NCBI GenBank assembly: GCA_902168225.1
Contig: CABHOW010000005.1
Location: forward strand, 1-64,000
Source: an uncultured Flavihumibacter sp.
GTDB taxonomy: Bacteria > Bacteroidota > Bacteroidia > Chitinophagales > Chitinophagaceae
Direction of reading: 5' to 3'
DNA: 64,000 nt
Of the stretch, positions 27,562 through 37,807 are shown piece by piece. The stretch's first letter is position 1; each line of letters opens with the position of its first letter. The position numbers were made by a program, and so were the translations under genes. The notes beneath the pieces were generated by a model. That model searched no databases, was not told the DNA's origin, and saw only the letters and a list, made by a program, of their open reading frames with translations.

Positions 27562-29022
27562 ATGCAACTCCATCAACTCATACAATCTATTTCACCTAAA
27601 CAAGTATTGGGTGAAACGCATGTGATGATCGAGGCGATTGATATTGATTCTCGTAAAGCTAAAAAAGGTTCTTTGTTTGTGGCCATTAAAGGGGTACAAG
27701 CAGATGGACATGCATTTATTGAGAAAGCCATAGAACAAGGAGCCGTAGCTGTTCTTTGCGAAATAATACCAACACAAATAAAGGAAGGGGTAGCATATAT
27801 ACAGGTTACTAATGCTCAAGAGGCTGTTGCTTACCTCGCTAAAGTATTCTATGGAAATCCTTCTGCACATATTAAGTTGGTTGGAGTAACCGGAACCAAT
27901 GGTAAAACCACTATTGCTACACTTTTATTTAAGTTATTCCGATCATTAGGTTATCGATGCGGTTTAATTAGTACGGTTCAAAACCAAATTGATGATGAAA
28001 TCGTTCCGGCTACCCATACTACTCCCGATGTAATTAGTTTAAATGCATTGTTAAAGCGCATGGTTGAAGCAGGCTGCTCTCATGTGTTTATGGAATGTAG
28101 TAGTCACGCGATACATCAACATCGTATCACAGGATTAGATTTCACCGGTGCCTTATTTAGTAATATCACGCATGACCATTTAGATTATCACAAAACCTTT
28201 GATGAATATATTCGGGTAAAGAAATCATTTTTTGATCAGCTATCTGCCAATGCATTCGCTATCTCTAATGCCGATGATAAAAGAGGAGAAGTGATGTTAC
28301 AAAATACAATAGCCAAGAAATATCTATATAGTTTAAAAACATTGGCATCATTTAAAGGTAAAATTTTAGAAAATGTACTTACCGGATTGGTCATGCTAGT
28401 AAATGACAAAGAAGTGCATTTCAGATTGATTGGGGAGTTTAATGCCTATAATTTATTGGCTGTTTATGGAGCGGCCATCTGTTTAGGAGAAGATAGCGAC
28501 ACCGTACTGCAAGCATTAAGTATGATCACTGGCGCGGAGGGAAGATTCGATTATATCATCAATGCACAAAAAATGATCGGTATTGTAGATTATGCGCATA
28601 CTCCCGATGCACTAGAGAATGTATTAACTACCATTAAAAAATTAAGAAAAGGGCATGAGCAAATTATTACCGTAGTTGGCTGCGGGGGAGATCGCGATAA
28701 AACGAAGCGACCCATAATGGCGCAGGCCGCTTGTGATTTGAGTGATCGGGTAATATTAACAAGTGATAATCCAAGAACAGAAGATCCTGCGCAAATTTTA
28801 GTGGATATGGAAAAAGGATTATCGAGTGCAGCGAAAAGAAAATATATCACGGTTATAGATAGGAGAGAAGCTATTAAAACCGCAGTAGATATGGCTAAAG
28901 CAGAGGATATCATTTTAGTGGCCGGTAAAGGACATGAAAAATACCAAGATATAAAAGGGGTAAAATATCCTTTCGATGATAAAGCAGTATTGCAGGAATT
29001 TTTAAACCAACCCAAACCCTAA
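27562..29022 (+). CDS. murE: UDP-MurNAc-L-Ala-D-Glu:meso-diaminopimelate ligase
   Basis: The 486-residue Mur ligase has [18 protein letters not shown] in domain 1, the ATP loop [16 protein letters not shown], a middle domain with [11 protein letters not shown] and [10 protein letters not shown], and a C-terminal domain with [14 protein letters not shown] and DNPR at 402-405. DNPR marks enzymes that add meso-diaminopimelate rather than lysine. It acts in the cytoplasm on the third residue of the stem peptide. It starts one base after ftsI. Confidence 0.97.
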   Translation: MQLHQLIQSISPKQVLGETHVMIEAIDIDSRKAKKGSLFVAIKGVQADGHAFIEKAIEQGAVAVLCEIIPTQIKEGVAYIQVTNAQEAVAYLAKVFYGNPSAHIKLVGVTGTNGKTTIATLLFKLFRSLGYRCGLISTVQNQIDDEIVPATHTTPDVISLNALLKRMVEAGCSHVFMECSSHAIHQHRITGLDFTGALFSNITHDHLDYHKTFDEYIRVKKSFFDQLSANAFAISNADDKRGEVMLQNTIAKKYLYSLKTLASFKGKILENVLTGLVMLVNDKEVHFRLIGEFNAYNLLAVYGAAICLGEDSDTVLQALSMITGAEGRFDYIINAQKMIGIVDYAHTPDALENVLTTIKKLRKGHEQIITVVGCGGDRDKTKRPIMAQAACDLSDRVILTSDNPRTEDPAQILVDMEKGLSSAAKRKYITVIDRREAIKTAVDMAKAEDIILVAGKGHEKYQDIKGVKYPFDDKAVLQEFLNQPKP

Positions 29023-29032
29023 TCTGTACACC

Positions 29033-30349
29033 ATGCTATATCAATTATTTTCCTGGCTAAAAGAAACGTTTAATATACCCGGAGCAGGATTATTTCAGTT
29101 CCTTACTTTTCGTATTGCTATGGCTATTTTATTATCACTGATTATAGCTACGGTGTATGGTAAACGGATTATCCTTTTCTTACAAAAAAAGCAAATTGGT
29201 GAAACAGTAAGAGAGTTAGGCTTACAAGGTGAACAACAGAAAAAAGGCACCCCAACGATGGGAGGTATCATCATCTTGCTAAGTATTCTGATTCCTACGC
29301 TATTATTTGCAAATCTTGATAAAGTATATATCCGATTGATGATTCTGTGTACGGTTTGGTTAGGATTGATTGGATTCTTAGATGATCTTTTCAAGATACG
29401 CGCAAGAAAAGCAGCACAACAAAAAGGAGAAGCATATAAGAAAAAAGATAGTGATGGGTTAGCAGGTATTTCAAAAATAATTGGTCAGGTTGGATTAGGT
29501 ATTATTATCGGTACAACACTTTATTTCAGTAATGCTGTAACCGTTGAAAGAGAAATTATTGGCTCGGAAAGAAAAGTATCTGTTTTACAAAAAGGAGAAC
29601 GCTTTGCTAAAGATACCGGTATAATAATTCGGCAAATGGATGGTATTGAAAGATCATTCGTAAAAGTAAAAACACCTATCACAACTATTCCATTTATTAA
29701 AAATCATGAGTTTAACTATAGTAAATTAATCAGTTGGATAGGCGAGGGAGCAGAGAAATATACTTGGATTATTTATATACTGATTGTTACACTCATTATT
29801 ACTGCTGTAAGTAATGGAGCCAATCTTACTGATGGGTTAGATGGATTAGCCGCCGGCGTGAGTGCTATTATTGGCGCAGGCTTAGGGCTTTTTATTTATG
29901 TAAGTGGTAACTACAAATTCGCCGATTACCTCAACATCATGTATATCCCCAATCTTGGTGAGCTATCCATATTTGTGGGCGCATTTGTGGGTGCATGTAT
30001 AGGATTTCTTTGGTATAACGCATATCCTGCACAAGTATTTATGGGCGATACCGGTAGTTTGGCCTTGGGGGGTATCATTGCTTCATTAGCCATTATTGTT
30101 CGTAAAGAATGGTTGATACCCATTTTTTGCGGAGTATTCTTAGTAGAAAACCTGAGTGTGATTTTACAAGTGAGCTATTTCAAATACACGAAGAAAAAAT
30201 ATGGAGAGGGTAAGCGGATATTTTTGATGAGCCCCTTACACCATCATTATCAAAAGAAAGGATTTCATGAAAGTAAAATAGCCGTTCGCTTTTGGATTGT
30301 AACTGTATTGTTAGTTGTAGCATCAATAATAACCTTAAAGATCAGATAA
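29033..30349 (+). CDS. mraY: Phospho-N-acetylmuramoyl-pentapeptide transferase
   Basis: The 438-residue integral membrane protein carries the MraY residues: [44 protein letters not shown] and [13 protein letters not shown]. It forms lipid I from UDP-MurNAc-pentapeptide and undecaprenyl phosphate. It is 80-100 residues longer than the E. coli enzyme: an extra hydrophilic stretch (about residues 170-240, from [16 protein letters not shown] to about WIGEGAEKY) lies between two helices, as in other Bacteroidota. Confidence 0.96.
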   Translation: MLYQLFSWLKETFNIPGAGLFQFLTFRIAMAILLSLIIATVYGKRIILFLQKKQIGETVRELGLQGEQQKKGTPTMGGIIILLSILIPTLLFANLDKVYIRLMILCTVWLGLIGFLDDLFKIRARKAAQQKGEAYKKKDSDGLAGISKIIGQVGLGIIIGTTLYFSNAVTVEREIIGSERKVSVLQKGERFAKDTGIIIRQMDGIERSFVKVKTPITTIPFIKNHEFNYSKLISWIGEGAEKYTWIIYILIVTLIITAVSNGANLTDGLDGLAAGVSAIIGAGLGLFIYVSGNYKFADYLNIMYIPNLGELSIFVGAFVGACIGFLWYNAYPAQVFMGDTGSLALGGIIASLAIIVRKEWLIPIFCGVFLVENLSVILQVSYFKYTKKKYGEGKRIFLMSPLHHHYQKKGFHESKIAVRFWIVTVLLVVASIITLKIR

Positions 30350-30352
30350 ATA

Positions 30353-31693
30353 GTGAGTAAGAAGTTGATCATATTAGGTGGTGGCGAAAGTGGAGTAGGG
30401 GCTGCTTTATTAGCAAAGCAGCATGGCTATGATATTTTCTTAAGTGATGGAGGGGTATTGAAAGAAAAATATAGAAAGGAATTAAGTGAAGCGGGTATTG
30501 CCTTTGAAGAGGGTACACACACAGTAGATAAGGTATTAGCTGCAGACGAAGTGGTAAAGAGTCCGGGTATCCCTGAAAAGAATGAATTGGTGAAAGCTAT
30601 TCGGGCAAAAGGAATTCCGGTTATTAGTGAAGTAGAATTAGCATATCGGTTTAAGGGTAACAGTAAAATCATTGCTATAACCGGTAGTAACGGAAAAAGT
30701 ACTACCACGGCACTTATCTATCATATCTGTAAAACTGCAGATTTTGATTGCGCATTAGTAGGAAATATTGGTTACTCTTTTGCCAAGCAAGTAGCAGAGG
30801 ATCCCAAGGAATGGTATGTACTTGAAATCAGCTCTTTTCAGCTGGATGATATTCAAACTTTTAGAGCTGATGTAAGCGTTTTGTTGAATATCACTGAAGA
30901 TCACCTGGATAGATACGAGTATCAATTTGAAAATTATATCAATAGCAAATTTAAAATTATACAAAACCAAACCAGTAACGATTATTTTATCTACTGCGCC
31001 GATGATGAAGTAATCATGAAAAAACTACCATTACTAAACACCCATACTAACCCCTTACCATTCTCTATGAAACAAGAAGTAAAAAAAGGCAGCTACATTA
31101 AAGGAGATCAAATGATGCTTAGAATTCAAGAAGAAAGAGTGAGCATGAGTATCTATGATTTTGCTTTAAAAGGCAAGCATAACCAGTACAACACCATGGC
31201 AGCTTGTATAGCAGCAGCCACCGTAGGTATCCGTAAAGAAAAAATTCGAGAAGCGGTAAAGAACTTCCATAGTCTCGAGCATCGCATGGAATTCGTAGCT
31301 ATGGTACGAGGAGTTGAATTTATCAACGACAGTAAAGCAACCAATGTGAATAGTACCTGGTATGCACTGGAAAGCATGAACAAGCCTACAGTATTAATAC
31401 TTGGTGGTACCGATAAGGGCAATGATTATAGTCTGATTACAGAATTGGTAAAAGAGAAAGTAAAAGCCATCATCTGTATGGGTTTGGATAATACCAAGAT
31501 TATCGCGGCTTTTAAAGATATCGTACCTATTATCATAGAAACCGATAGTGCCAAAAAAGCAGTAAACGCTGCTTTCAGAGCAGCCACAAAAGACGATGTG
31601 GTTTTATTGAGCCCTGCTTGTGCAAGCTTTGATTTGTTTAAAAATTATGAAGACAGAGGTACGCAGTTTAAAGCGGCTGTAAAAGAATTGTAA
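30353..31693 (+). CDS. murD: UDP-MurNAc-L-alanine:D-glutamate ligase
   Basis: The 446-residue protein has an N-terminal Rossmann-like domain (IILGGGESGVGAALLA), VVKSPGIPEKN, the ATP loop AITGSNGKSTTTALIYH, LEISSFQLDDI, NITEDHLDRY, EHRMEFV and the C-terminal INDSKATNVNSTW and ILGGTDKGNDY. It adds D-glutamate to UDP-MurNAc-L-Ala. The start is GTG at 30353, three bases after mraY. Confidence 0.97.
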   Translation: MSKKLIILGGGESGVGAALLAKQHGYDIFLSDGGVLKEKYRKELSEAGIAFEEGTHTVDKVLAADEVVKSPGIPEKNELVKAIRAKGIPVISEVELAYRFKGNSKIIAITGSNGKSTTTALIYHICKTADFDCALVGNIGYSFAKQVAEDPKEWYVLEISSFQLDDIQTFRADVSVLLNITEDHLDRYEYQFENYINSKFKIIQNQTSNDYFIYCADDEVIMKKLPLLNTHTNPLPFSMKQEVKKGSYIKGDQMMLRIQEERVSMSIYDFALKGKHNQYNTMAACIAAATVGIRKEKIREAVKNFHSLEHRMEFVAMVRGVEFINDSKATNVNSTWYALESMNKPTVLILGGTDKGNDYSLITELVKEKVKAIICMGLDNTKIIAAFKDIVPIIIETDSAKKAVNAAFRAATKDDVVLLSPACASFDLFKNYEDRGTQFKAAVKEL

Positions 31694-31695
31694 GC

Positions 31696-32982
31696 ATGTC
31701 TGAAATAAATGATACATTATTTTCTCAGATACCAACAGTAGAAGGGGTAAGAAATCAGTTGGTAACACGTACTCGCGGCGATAAATATATATGGGGTATA
31801 GTACTTTTATTGTCATTGATATCTATTCTGGTAGTGTACAGTGCCACAGGCTCCTTGGCGTATAAAATGTATAGAGGTAATACTACAATCTATCTTTTTA
31901 AACAAGTGTCGTTTACCCTCTTAGGGATGCTATTAATTTATTTTCTTCATCGGGTTAACTATACCCTTTTTTCTAGGGTAGCTACTTTATTATTTTTTAT
32001 TTCAGTGCCTTTACTATTATATACACTTTTCTTCGGGGCACGTATCAATGAGGGAAGCAGATGGATTAAATTACCAATTATCAATATGACCATACAAACC
32101 AGCGACTTTGCTAAGCTGGCTTTGTTTATGTATATCTCAAAAATGTTGAGTAAGAAACAGGAAGTTATCAAAGATTTTAAAAAGGGATTTATTCCGGTAG
32201 TAACTCCCGTACTTATTATTTGTGCCCTTATTATGCCTGCCAACTTGTCTAACGCTTTATTAACAGGAGCCACGGCTTTACTCTTGATGTTTATCGGAAG
32301 AGTAAGTATGAAACATATTCTACTCACCATCTTTATTGCATTAATTCCGGTAGCATTTATTGTTTCGATCGCTATGTTAACATATGAGGGAAAGAAAAAA
32401 GAAGATATCGCCAAACCTATAGTTGCCGAGAAAATGAAAACAATGGGCCGCTTCGGCACTTGGGTAAAACGGGTACAGGATTTTATGTACGCTGGTGATC
32501 AGGAAACACCGTATCAGGTTCAACAAGCAAAAATTGCCATTTCTAATGGAAGTGTATTAATGGGTTTAGGTCCGGGGAATAGTAGACAAAGAAATTTTTT
32601 ACCGCAAGCCTATAATGATTTTATTTATTCGATCATTATCGAAGAATATGGATTGCTGGGTGGTGCATTTATGATATTTATTTATTTGGTTTTTTTGTTT
32701 CGATGTATCAGTATTTTCAGGAGATGCCCTTATGCATTTGGCGCTTTTCTGGCATTGGGATTGAGTTTTACACTGATCATTCAAGCTATTGCAAATATGG
32801 CAGTAAATGTAAATTTAGTACCGGTAACAGGTGTTACACTACCGCTTGTGAGCATGGGGGGTAGCTCTTACTTATTTACTTGCGCTGCTATTGGTATCAT
32901 ATTAAGTGTAGCCCGAAACGTGGAGCAATTAGAAGGAAAAGAACCTGAATCATTACCTGTTAAAACGGCCCCGATTGAGTAA
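31696..32982 (+). CDS. ftsW: Septal peptidoglycan glycosyltransferase FtsW (SEDS family)
   Basis: The 428-residue protein has about ten membrane helices and SEDS-family landmarks: GSRWIKLPIINMTIQTSDFAKLAL (the conserved Pro replaced in part by TSDFAK), an extracellular loop with YQVQQAKIAISNG and GLGPGNSRQRNFLPQAYNDFIYSIIIEEYGLLGG, and VTGVTLPLVSMGGSS near the C-terminus. FtsW polymerises septal glycan from lipid II together with FtsI. Position between murD and murG supports FtsW rather than RodA. Confidence 0.95.
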   Translation: MSEINDTLFSQIPTVEGVRNQLVTRTRGDKYIWGIVLLLSLISILVVYSATGSLAYKMYRGNTTIYLFKQVSFTLLGMLLIYFLHRVNYTLFSRVATLLFFISVPLLLYTLFFGARINEGSRWIKLPIINMTIQTSDFAKLALFMYISKMLSKKQEVIKDFKKGFIPVVTPVLIICALIMPANLSNALLTGATALLLMFIGRVSMKHILLTIFIALIPVAFIVSIAMLTYEGKKKEDIAKPIVAEKMKTMGRFGTWVKRVQDFMYAGDQETPYQVQQAKIAISNGSVLMGLGPGNSRQRNFLPQAYNDFIYSIIIEEYGLLGGAFMIFIYLVFLFRCISIFRRCPYAFGAFLALGLSFTLIIQAIANMAVNVNLVPVTGVTLPLVSMGGSSYLFTCAAIGIILSVARNVEQLEGKEPESLPVKTAPIE

Positions 32983-34066
32983 GAAATTTATTATAGCGGG
33001 AGGTGGTACGGGCGGACATATATTCCCTGCCATTGCGATTGCGAATGCACTGAAAGAGCAATTGCCTGATGCAGCATTTTTATTTGTAGGGGCAAAAGGT
33101 AAAATGGAAATGGAAAAAGTACCTCAAGCAGGTTATGCTATTGAAGGACTGGATATAGCCGGATTTAACAGAACTCATATGTTGAAAAATATCGGCCTGC
33201 CTCTTAAATTAATAAAAAGCTTCGTGCAAGTAAGAACCATATTCAAAAAATTTAAACCGGATGCCGTTATAGGTGTGGGCGGGTATTCTTCGTTTCCGGT
33301 GTTAAGATTTGCCCAGTCGCAAAAAATCCCTACTTTCTTACATGAGAGTAATTCATTTGCCGGTAAGGCTAATATTATGCTAGGAAAAAAAGCAACAGCA
33401 GTATTTGTTGCTACAAAAGGTATGGAATCTTTTTTCCCCAATATAAACCTCATTATTACCGGTAACCCTGTACGTAAATCGATTGTTAAAAAATCTATAT
33501 CGAAGGAAGATGCAATCTCGTTTTTCGGAATAGCACCCGATAAAACAACAGTATTAGTAGTAGGTGGTAGTTTAGGAGCGAAGAGTATTAATGATGCCAT
33601 TTTGCAAGGCATTCCGAATATAGTTAAAAAAGATATTCAGTTGATTTGGCAAACCGGAAAAACAAATGCAACTAAGTATTCGGACGCAGGGGAAGCGTAT
33701 CCTGGAGTTGTAGTAACTGAGTTTATAAAAGAAATGGAAACCGGCTATGCTGCTGCCGATATTATTGTGAGTAGAGCTGGGGCTATGGCAGTAACAGAAT
33801 TATGTATCATAGCTAAGCCCGTTATTTTAGTGCCCTTCCCACACGCGGCAGAAGATCATCAAACTGCAAATGCTTTGCAGCTGGTTAATGCTGATGCTGC
33901 TATCCTAGTGAAGGATGCAGACGCTAATAATGAATTAGTAGATGCCATTTTATTATTAGCAGGAGATAAAGAAAAGCAGATTCAAATGACAAATGCTATA
34001 AAGAAATTAGCAATAACGGATGCAGATACTGTAATAGCAAAAAAAATTATCGACTATATATCATGA
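32975..34066 (+). CDS. murG: Lipid II synthase (GlcNAc transferase) MurG
   Basis: The 363-residue GT28 protein has FIIAGGGTGGHIFPAIAIAN (membrane-binding G loop), VIGVGGYSSFPVLRFAQ, FLHESNSFAGKAN, VLVVGGSLGAKSIND, and ADIIVSRAGAMAVTELC with PHAAEDHQTANA, the UDP-GlcNAc site. It converts lipid I to lipid II. The start is TTG at 32975, overlapping the ftsW stop by eight bases. The product begins directly with the conserved strand, so no longer start is needed. Confidence 0.97.
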   Translation: MSKKFIIAGGGTGGHIFPAIAIANALKEQLPDAAFLFVGAKGKMEMEKVPQAGYAIEGLDIAGFNRTHMLKNIGLPLKLIKSFVQVRTIFKKFKPDAVIGVGGYSSFPVLRFAQSQKIPTFLHESNSFAGKANIMLGKKATAVFVATKGMESFFPNINLIITGNPVRKSIVKKSISKEDAISFFGIAPDKTTVLVVGGSLGAKSINDAILQGIPNIVKKDIQLIWQTGKTNATKYSDAGEAYPGVVVTEFIKEMETGYAAADIIVSRAGAMAVTELCIIAKPVILVPFPHAAEDHQTANALQLVNADAAILVKDADANNELVDAILLLAGDKEKQIQMTNAIKKLAITDADTVIAKKIIDYIS

Positions 34067-35418
34067 TTGCATTAAAAGAAATAAAGAATATTTATTTTAT
34101 TGGAGTAGGTGGCATTGGTATGAGTGCTTTAGCTAGGTATTTTAATGCAAAAGGAGCAGCGGTAGCAGGGTATGATAAAACAAACACGGCACTAACCCGT
34201 GCTTTAGAAGCAGAAGGAATAACCATACACTATGAAGATAATATAGCTTTGGCGCCGAAGACGCCGGATGTAGTTGTGTATACACCAGCTATTCCTACAA
34301 ATCATAAGGAACTAAATTATTATAAAGAACATGGATTTACAGTAGTTAAACGCAGTGATATCTTACAATGGATTACTGCCAACTCATTCAATATTTGTGT
34401 GGCAGGCACCCACGGTAAAACTACCGTGAGTTCCATGATAGCCCATATCTTACGCGATACCGGATATGGATGTAATGCTTTTCTAGGTGGTATAGCAGCT
34501 AATTATAATAGTAATTTCTGGAGCCATGAAAATAATGTAGTAGTGGTAGAAGCAGATGAATATGACAGAAGTTTTTTAAAATTATCTCCGGATATAGCTA
34601 TTATCACTGCAACCGACCCCGATCATTTAGATATTTATGGTACAGCAGAAGAAGTGGAGAATGCTTTTGTTCAGTTTTCTGAAAAAGTTAAAACCGGTGG
34701 ATGCCTGATTACGAAGCTCGGACTTCATAAAGAGAAAGCATTTACAGTTCCCGATCATTGTACCTATGATCTTACCAATAGTTTAGCAAATATTCATACA
34801 CAAAATTTAGTAGTTGATAATGGTACGTACCGGTTTGATGTAATAAATAATTATTGGGCTATCAACGATGTTGTACTAAATATGGGTGGGCTGCATAATA
34901 TTGAAAATGTATTAGCAGCTATCGGGGTGGCGAAGTATTTGAAAATAGATGACGCTAAGATTAAGTCCGCAGTAGCTTCTTTTAAAGGTGTAAAAAGAAG
35001 ATTTGAGTATGCATTGAAAACGAGTACACATACCGTGATAGATGATTATGCGCATCACCCAGAAGAATTGAATGCTTTAATTAGTGGTGTAAGAAGTTTA
35101 TTTCCGCATACAAAGCTAACCCTGGTATTTCAACCCCATTTATTTAGCAGAACCAAGGATCAGGCTCTAGGGTTTGCTACCAGTTTAGCCAAGGCAGACG
35201 AGTTAGTTCTCTTACCGATTTACCCTGCCCGAGAACTACCCATGGAGGGTATACATAGCGAATGGTTATTAGATCAGGTGCACATGCAACATAAACAAGT
35301 GCTTTCTAAAGAAAATCTTTTGACCTATGTTGATAAACATAAACCGGAATTGGTAGTAATGGCCGGAGCGGGAGATATAGATACATTAGTTCAACCCATT
35401 GCAAAATTACTCGGCTAG
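34063..35418 (+). CDS. murC: UDP-N-acetylmuramate:L-alanine ligase
   Basis: The 451-residue Mur ligase begins IKNIYFIGVGGIGMSALARYF, then shows VVYTPAIP, the ATP loop CVAGTHGKTTVSSMIAH, EADEYDRSFLKLSPD, TATDPDHLDIY, GVKRRFEY, IDDYAHHPEEL and VFQPHLFSRTKD. It joins L-alanine to UDP-MurNAc, the first step of stem-peptide synthesis. It overlaps murG in an ATGA junction. Confidence 0.97.
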   Translation: MIALKEIKNIYFIGVGGIGMSALARYFNAKGAAVAGYDKTNTALTRALEAEGITIHYEDNIALAPKTPDVVVYTPAIPTNHKELNYYKEHGFTVVKRSDILQWITANSFNICVAGTHGKTTVSSMIAHILRDTGYGCNAFLGGIAANYNSNFWSHENNVVVVEADEYDRSFLKLSPDIAIITATDPDHLDIYGTAEEVENAFVQFSEKVKTGGCLITKLGLHKEKAFTVPDHCTYDLTNSLANIHTQNLVVDNGTYRFDVINNYWAINDVVLNMGGLHNIENVLAAIGVAKYLKIDDAKIKSAVASFKGVKRRFEYALKTSTHTVIDDYAHHPEELNALISGVRSLFPHTKLTLVFQPHLFSRTKDQALGFATSLAKADELVLLPIYPARELPMEGIHSEWLLDQVHMQHKQVLSKENLLTYVDKHKPELVVMAGAGDIDTLVQPIAKLLG

Positions 35419-35419
35419 T

Positions 35420-36379
35420 ATGACGATACCTGCAAATATAACCCGATGGATTATTCGTATCATTTGGATACTATTCGGTATTGCTATCATAGTATTATTT
35501 GGTGCAGGTATTCAATTCAAAAAAAGACAGTTATGCAGTGATATCAATATTGAGATCAGAGGAGCCGAAAAGCATATGTTTATTGATGAAGTAGATATAA
35601 AAGAGTTAGTGAATGCCAAAGGCAATGTAATAGGTAAGCCGATTTATACATTATCACTACGTAATATGGAAGCAGCCGTTGAGCAAAATAACTGGGTAAA
35701 AAATGCTGAAATGTATCTTGATAATAATCGCGTATTACAAATACATATTGAAGAGAGGCAGCCAATTGCAAGAATCTTTGAAACAACAGGCAATAGTTAT
35801 TATATCGATACTGCTTTAGTAATCTTGCCATTAAGTAATAAACTTACAGCACGAGTTCCTGTGTTTACAGGGGTTAATCCACAGTTACCCAAAAAAGATA
35901 CAACAATGCTGGCCCAAATAGCTGCAATGGCTTCTTATATCGGTGCAGATTCTTTTTTTACTGCCCAAATTGCCCAGATTAATATTAATGACCAAAAGCA
36001 ATTTGAATTGGTACCTACTATCGGAGATCATCTGGTAATTTTTGGCGATACTACCGATATAAAAGCCCGTTTTTTTAAATTAAAAAACTTTTATACTCAA
36101 AACTGGTTCGAAGCGGGATTTGATAAGTATGAAAAACTCGACTTACAATACCGGAATCAAATTGTTGCTACAAAAAAAGGAACCGCTAAAATGATTGCTG
36201 ATTCAGCTGCTGCTCAGGCATTAATAGCAATAAATCCCCAAGTGATTCCCCCTGTAACAGACTCCTTAACTATACATGATAAAAAAATAAAATCTTTACC
36301 CATTCCTAACAATAAAAAAACCATAAAACCGTTAACGAATGGGGTAAAACCTAAAACAACAAAAAAACATACCTTATGA
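35420..36379 (+). CDS. ftsQ: Cell division protein FtsQ/DivIB
   Basis: About 319 residues from ATG 35420 (one base after the murC stop). There is one membrane helix near the N-terminus (about 7-30), a POTRA-like region (about 35-105, with MFIDEVDIKELV and NNWVKNAEMYLDNNRVLQIHIEERQPIARI), then a beta domain, and a low-complexity K/T/P-rich tail. FtsQ bridges the early divisome to FtsL/FtsB and FtsWI in the periplasm. Its 3' end overlaps ftsA by four bases. Confidence 0.92.
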   Translation: MTIPANITRWIIRIIWILFGIAIIVLFGAGIQFKKRQLCSDINIEIRGAEKHMFIDEVDIKELVNAKGNVIGKPIYTLSLRNMEAAVEQNNWVKNAEMYLDNNRVLQIHIEERQPIARIFETTGNSYYIDTALVILPLSNKLTARVPVFTGVNPQLPKKDTTMLAQIAAMASYIGADSFFTAQIAQININDQKQFELVPTIGDHLVIFGDTTDIKARFFKLKNFYTQNWFEAGFDKYEKLDLQYRNQIVATKKGTAKMIADSAAAQALIAINPQVIPPVTDSLTIHDKKIKSLPIPNNKKTIKPLTNGVKPKTTKKHTL

Positions 36380-37749
36380 ATCACAATGAAGCACCAATCA
36401 TTGTTGGTCTGGATATCGGAACAACCAAAATAGCTGCCATTGCAGGAAGAAAAAATGAGTACGGCAAGCTGGAAATTTTGGGCTTTGGTCGCGCCAATAG
36501 CCATGGCGTTCAGCATGGGCAAGTGCTTAATATTGATCAAACCATCAAAGCGATTCAACAAGCACTTGAAAATTGTGCCCAAAGCAATCCCGATTTAGAA
36601 ATTAATGAAGTGTATGTTGGTATTGCCGGTCACCATATTAAAAGCCTACAAACACGCGGTGATATCGTTCGGCAGGATCCGGAAACTGAAATTCAACGTT
36701 GGGAGATCGATCAGCTTATCAATAACCAAAGAAAAACTTTTATTCCTGCAGGAGATCAGATCATTGATGTGATTTCGCAAGATTTCCATGTAGATAGTAT
36801 CCAGAATATTAAAGACCCTGTTGGATATAATGGAGTGAAAGTAGGGGCTAATTTTCATATCATCACAGGCGATAGAAATGCTATCAGGAATATTAATAGA
36901 GCGGTAGATCGCAGTGGTTTACAAACAAAAGACTTGGTATTACAACCCTTAGCATCTGCGAGCGCTGTAATGAGTGAGATCGATATGGAAGCCGGTGTTG
37001 CCATATTAGATATTGGTGGTGGTACCAGTGATTTAGCTGTTTTTTATGAAGGTATCTTAAAGCATACCGCTGTAATTCCATTTGGTGGTGAGAATATTAC
37101 GAATGATATCAGGATCGGATTAGGTGTATTGAAAAGTCAGGCAGAGGCCATGAAAGTACAATTCGGTTCGGCATTAGCAGATGAAGCCAAAGCCAATGCT
37201 TATATCACCATTCCGGGTTTAAAAGGCATGCCTGCTAAAGAGATCAGCGTAAAAAATTTGGCCTCTATTATTCAGGCAAGAATGGGTGAGATACTGGATT
37301 TTGTAACCTATCATTTAAAGCAAGTAGGCTTAGATCATCGCGCACTCAATGGTGGTATCATCCTTACCGGTGGTGGATCTCAATTAAAACACCTGATTCA
37401 ATTAACAGAATATACAACCGGCTTGAATGCCCGTATAGGCTTACCTAACGAGCATCTAGCCGCCAATCATATCGATGAGTTGAAAAAACCTATGTATGCT
37501 ACCTGTATTGGTTTAATACTGAAAGGATACAATGATTACGATCATAAGTATAAAGAGTTCAACGAAAAATTTGTGAAAGTATCAGTACCGGAAGGACTTA
37601 CAAAGAAACAGGAGATGGGTGTAAAACCGGAAGTAGAAATACCTGCTACACAAGTAGATGTAACACAAAGAAGAGAGCGCTTCTGGGATAAGTTCAAGAA
37701 TAATCTGATTGATTTATTTAAAGAAGAAGAAGACCAAGTAATCCGCTAG
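36376..37749 (+). CDS. ftsA: Cell division protein FtsA
   Basis: The 457-residue actin-like ATPase has PIIVGLDIGTTKIAAIAG (phosphate 1), AILDIGGGTSDLAVFYEG (phosphate 2), GGIILTGGGSQLKHL (adenosine site), and the FtsA-specific 1C domain (about 85-165). The C-terminus (RRERFWDKFKNNLIDLFKEEE) is amphipathic and preceded by a linker, matching the membrane-targeting helix. It tethers FtsZ to the inner membrane. Its ATG overlaps the ftsQ stop. Confidence 0.97.
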   Translation: MNHNEAPIIVGLDIGTTKIAAIAGRKNEYGKLEILGFGRANSHGVQHGQVLNIDQTIKAIQQALENCAQSNPDLEINEVYVGIAGHHIKSLQTRGDIVRQDPETEIQRWEIDQLINNQRKTFIPAGDQIIDVISQDFHVDSIQNIKDPVGYNGVKVGANFHIITGDRNAIRNINRAVDRSGLQTKDLVLQPLASASAVMSEIDMEAGVAILDIGGGTSDLAVFYEGILKHTAVIPFGGENITNDIRIGLGVLKSQAEAMKVQFGSALADEAKANAYITIPGLKGMPAKEISVKNLASIIQARMGEILDFVTYHLKQVGLDHRALNGGIILTGGGSQLKHLIQLTEYTTGLNARIGLPNEHLAANHIDELKKPMYATCIGLILKGYNDYDHKYKEFNEKFVKVSVPEGLTKKQEMGVKPEVEIPATQVDVTQRRERFWDKFKNNLIDLFKEEEDQVIR

Positions 37750-37807
37750 TAAAATAAAAAAGGGTATTGCCCGTTTCTTATAGATAATCTAACCCAAAAC
37801 CTACACT

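Noticed and set aside
31959-32459. 166-codon minus-strand frame within ftsW
   Set aside because: Antisense to membrane helices of ftsW; its hydrophobic look comes from the opposite strand's composition.
37750-37807. Terminator between ftsA and ftsZ (GGGTATTGCCC)
   Set aside because: The stem is only three to four pairs and lacks a proper T tract; ftsZ is probably cotranscribed.
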